NCBI RefSeq assembly: GCF_015477775.1
Contig: NZ_JADLQO010000001.1
Span: 620,001 to 684,000 of the forward strand
Length of the DNA stretch: 64,000 nt
Reading direction: 5' to 3'
DNA from: Nocardia abscessus
Lineage (GTDB): Bacteria; Actinomycetota; Actinomycetes; Mycobacteriales; Mycobacteriaceae
Made by a program: the position numbers and the translations under genes. Under the pieces are notes generated by a model. The model had not been told where the DNA came from, searched no databases, and saw nothing but the letters and a program-made list of their open reading frames with translations. Positions 62,434 through 64,000 of the stretch are shown piece by piece (position 1 is the stretch's first letter; every line of letters begins with the position of its first letter).

Positions 62434-63789
62434 ATGTCGTCGCTCGCCGCCGGCGTGTTCATCGACTGGGAAGGATTGACCGGGCAGCCGAAGTTCGTGG
62501 TCGACCTGATCACGTTTCCGGTCTTCAGCGCGCTGGCGGGCTGGCTGACCAACTGGACCGGCGTGCTGATGCTGTTCTGGCCGCTTCTGTTCCGCGGGGT
62601 CCGCATCCCCGGCCTGCACGTGCTCTACCCGTACTTCCCGCGCCGGGTCCAAGTTTTGCCGACCTTCTCCGGAGACGGCCGCCGCCTCGGATTCCAGGGC
62701 TTCATCCCGGCGCGCGCGGAGAAGATGGCCAGCATCTGCGTGGACAAGGCCCTGATGCGGATCGGCAGTCCGAGGGACTTCATCCACGAACTCGATCTCG
62801 ACGGCATCGCCGACTACATCGCGGTGCTCGCGCGCGAGCAGGTGCGGCCGCTGGTCGACGAGCTGATGTACCGGGAGAACCCGGACCTGTGGCGCACCGT
62901 GCCGCGGGCCGCCAAGCAGCTGATCTACCAGCGGGTGGATCGGGAACTGCCCGCCCTGTCCCGCCGTGCGTTCACCTCGCTCGGCGACAACGTCGACCAG
63001 CTGATCGACATCAAGAGCTTCGTGATCCGCTACCTGCAGGAAAACCCGACCATCCTGAAGGACCTGACCACCACCATCGCCGCGCCCGAGCTGCGCTTCA
63101 TGGTGCGCATCGGCCTGCTCGGAGCGCCGTTCGGCGTGCTGCTGGCCTTGTACCTCCATGTGCACCAGGCCATTCCGGTGATCGGGTGGGTCCCGGGCTG
63201 GGTGATCGTCCTGCTCGCCTCGGCGGCGATCGGTGTGATCGTGAACGTCATCGCGGTGAAGATGGTGTTCGAGCCGGGTGACCCGCAACCGAGGTACAAG
63301 TACCTGTGGAAGCAGGCGCTGCTGGCGAAGCGGCAGCCGCAGGCGGCCACCGATCTGGCGCACATCCTGGCCTATCAGGTGCTGACGCTGCCGAACCTGT
63401 CCAAGGAACTACTGGAGGGCCCGAACGGGGACAAGACCCGGCAGCTGCTGGAGCGCTTGATCGCCGACGAGATCAGTCGTCAGCTCGGTCCGACCACCAC
63501 GCTGGTGCGCGCGGCCCTGGGACGTCGCCAGTTCGACAACCTCACGGTGGGCGCGGCGGGCGCCGCGGTCGGCTTGGCGCCGACCCTGGCGGAGGACGAG
63601 GAGTTCACCCTCGAGCAGGCCAAGACCATCGATGAATTCGCGGCGCGCAAGTTGCGGGACCTCACGCCGGGGGAGTTCATGGAGATGTTCTACGCGTCCG
63701 TGGAACAGGACGCCTGGCTGCTGTATCTGCACGGCGCGGTGCTCGGTCTCGTCGTCGGAGCTTCCCACCTGGTGGTTTTCGGCTGGTAG
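62434..63789 (+). CDS. DUF445-family membrane protein
   Basis: A 451-residue protein with a N-terminal helix pair (VDLITFPVFSALAGWLTNWT and MLFWPLLFRG), a long soluble part and a middle hairpin of helices (LLGAPFGVLLALYLHVHQAI, VIVLLASAAIGVIVNVIAVK), then a hydrophobic C-terminus. The NWTGVLMLFWPLLFRG and NVIAVKMVFEP repeats fit DUF445. Function unknown. It is divergent from lon; AGGGAG lies before the ATG. The HAIR element is close to lon, so a shared stress response is possible but not shown. Confidence 0.8.
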   Translation: MSSLAAGVFIDWEGLTGQPKFVVDLITFPVFSALAGWLTNWTGVLMLFWPLLFRGVRIPGLHVLYPYFPRRVQVLPTFSGDGRRLGFQGFIPARAEKMASICVDKALMRIGSPRDFIHELDLDGIADYIAVLAREQVRPLVDELMYRENPDLWRTVPRAAKQLIYQRVDRELPALSRRAFTSLGDNVDQLIDIKSFVIRYLQENPTILKDLTTTIAAPELRFMVRIGLLGAPFGVLLALYLHVHQAIPVIGWVPGWVIVLLASAAIGVIVNVIAVKMVFEPGDPQPRYKYLWKQALLAKRQPQAATDLAHILAYQVLTLPNLSKELLEGPNGDKTRQLLERLIADEISRQLGPTTTLVRAALGRRQFDNLTVGAAGAAVGLAPTLAEDEEFTLEQAKTIDEFAARKLRDLTPGEFMEMFYASVEQDAWLLYLHGAVLGLVVGASHLVVFGW

Positions 63790-63901
63790 CCGGACAGTCG
63801 CCGCCAATATAAAACAATCATGCTTGCCTTTTTTTGACCTCGCTGCGATGCTGGACCCGGCGGCGCACGAGGCGGTGTGCCCGGAACCGGCAGGGGAACA
63901 G

Positions 63902-64000
63902 ATGGCTGACCTCGAGGCGCTACTCGGCGACTTCGCCGACGAATGCGCGGACCTGGAACGATTCGTCGGCCCGCTGGCGCCCGAGGAATGGGCGCGGGCC
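63902..64000 (+). CDS. DinB_2/MDMPI-type metal-binding protein, 5' end only
   Basis: The first 33 codons are visible: ADLEALLGDFADECADLERF, then VGPLAPEEWARA. This helix start resembles TIGR03084/maleylpyruvate-isomerase N-terminal (DinB-like four-helix bundle) proteins. AGGGGA precedes the ATG. The gene is cut by the window edge, so the assignment is tentative. Confidence 0.5.
   Translation, partial: MADLEALLGDFADECADLERFVGPLAPEEWARA

Overview
The window is about 64 kb of high-GC DNA that reads as the chromosome of a mycolic-acid actinomycete, most probably Nocardia or a close relative. The signs are a cutinase-like esterase, a WS/DGAT wax ester synthase, a PapA5-like acyltransferase, FadD5- and FadE10-like lipid enzymes, a fatty acyl-AMP ligase beside a type I polyketide synthase, a mycobacterial Sdh1-type operon, a DUF397 protein and a Lon gene behind a HAIR (HspR) box. 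GTG and TTG starts are common and several genes appear to have leaderless transcripts. I see no tRNA, rRNA, CRISPR array, insertion sequence or prophage.

Region by region. 1-1.4 kb: the end of dnaB, interrupted in its P-loop by the C-terminal part of an intein that carries two zinc-finger-like cysteine clusters. 1.5-10.6 kb: lipid and secreted enzymes (cutinase, SDR, PapA5-like transferase, EamA exporter, methyltransferase, WS/DGAT, and a nitronate-monooxygenase-like flavoenzyme behind KstR-like sites). 10.9-17.5 kb: a GntR regulator divergent from an ABC1/UbiB kinase-like protein, an SGNH hydrolase, a coupled 2OG-Fe(II) oxygenase/SDR pair, another SDR and a polysaccharide deacetylase. 17.8-26.2 kb: a large membrane protein with a kinase-like domain, a methyltransferase/TetR pair, a degenerate isochorismatase-like protein, FadD5, a second nitronate-monooxygenase-like enzyme and an MBL-fold hydrolase.

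26.2-33.5 kb is the most distinctive block: a promoter followed by a discrete acyl carrier protein, a KS-AT-DH-KR-ACP polyketide synthase and a fatty acyl-AMP ligase, joined by 4-nt overlaps. A likely scheme is that the ligase activates a fatty acid as acyl-AMP, loads it on the carrier protein, and the synthase extends it. No thioesterase domain is present; the divergent MBL-fold enzyme is a candidate for release.

33.6-45 kb: an S4 RNA-binding protein downstream of a NlpC/P60 peptidoglycan hydrolase that lies behind a c-di-AMP (ydaO) riboswitch; an AAA ATPase; fadE10 with a CRP-like site; an alpha/beta hydrolase; a small coiled-coil protein; and the sdh1 operon, preceded by a 13-codon reading frame coupled to its first gene. 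45-54 kb: a DUF397 protein, an AlkA-like glycosylase, a 34-residue small gene with its own ribosome site and terminator, a fused FAD/Fe-S oxidase, an ABC exporter and a secreted peptidase-like hydrolase. 54-64 kb: a TetR/MFS efflux pair with two palindromic operators, a YhdH/AcuI-like reductase downstream of a DinB2-type polymerase with glutamine at the steric-gate position, a leaderless TetR-thioesterase unit, HspR-controlled lon, a DUF445 membrane protein, and the start of a DinB_2/MDMPI-type protein cut by the window end.
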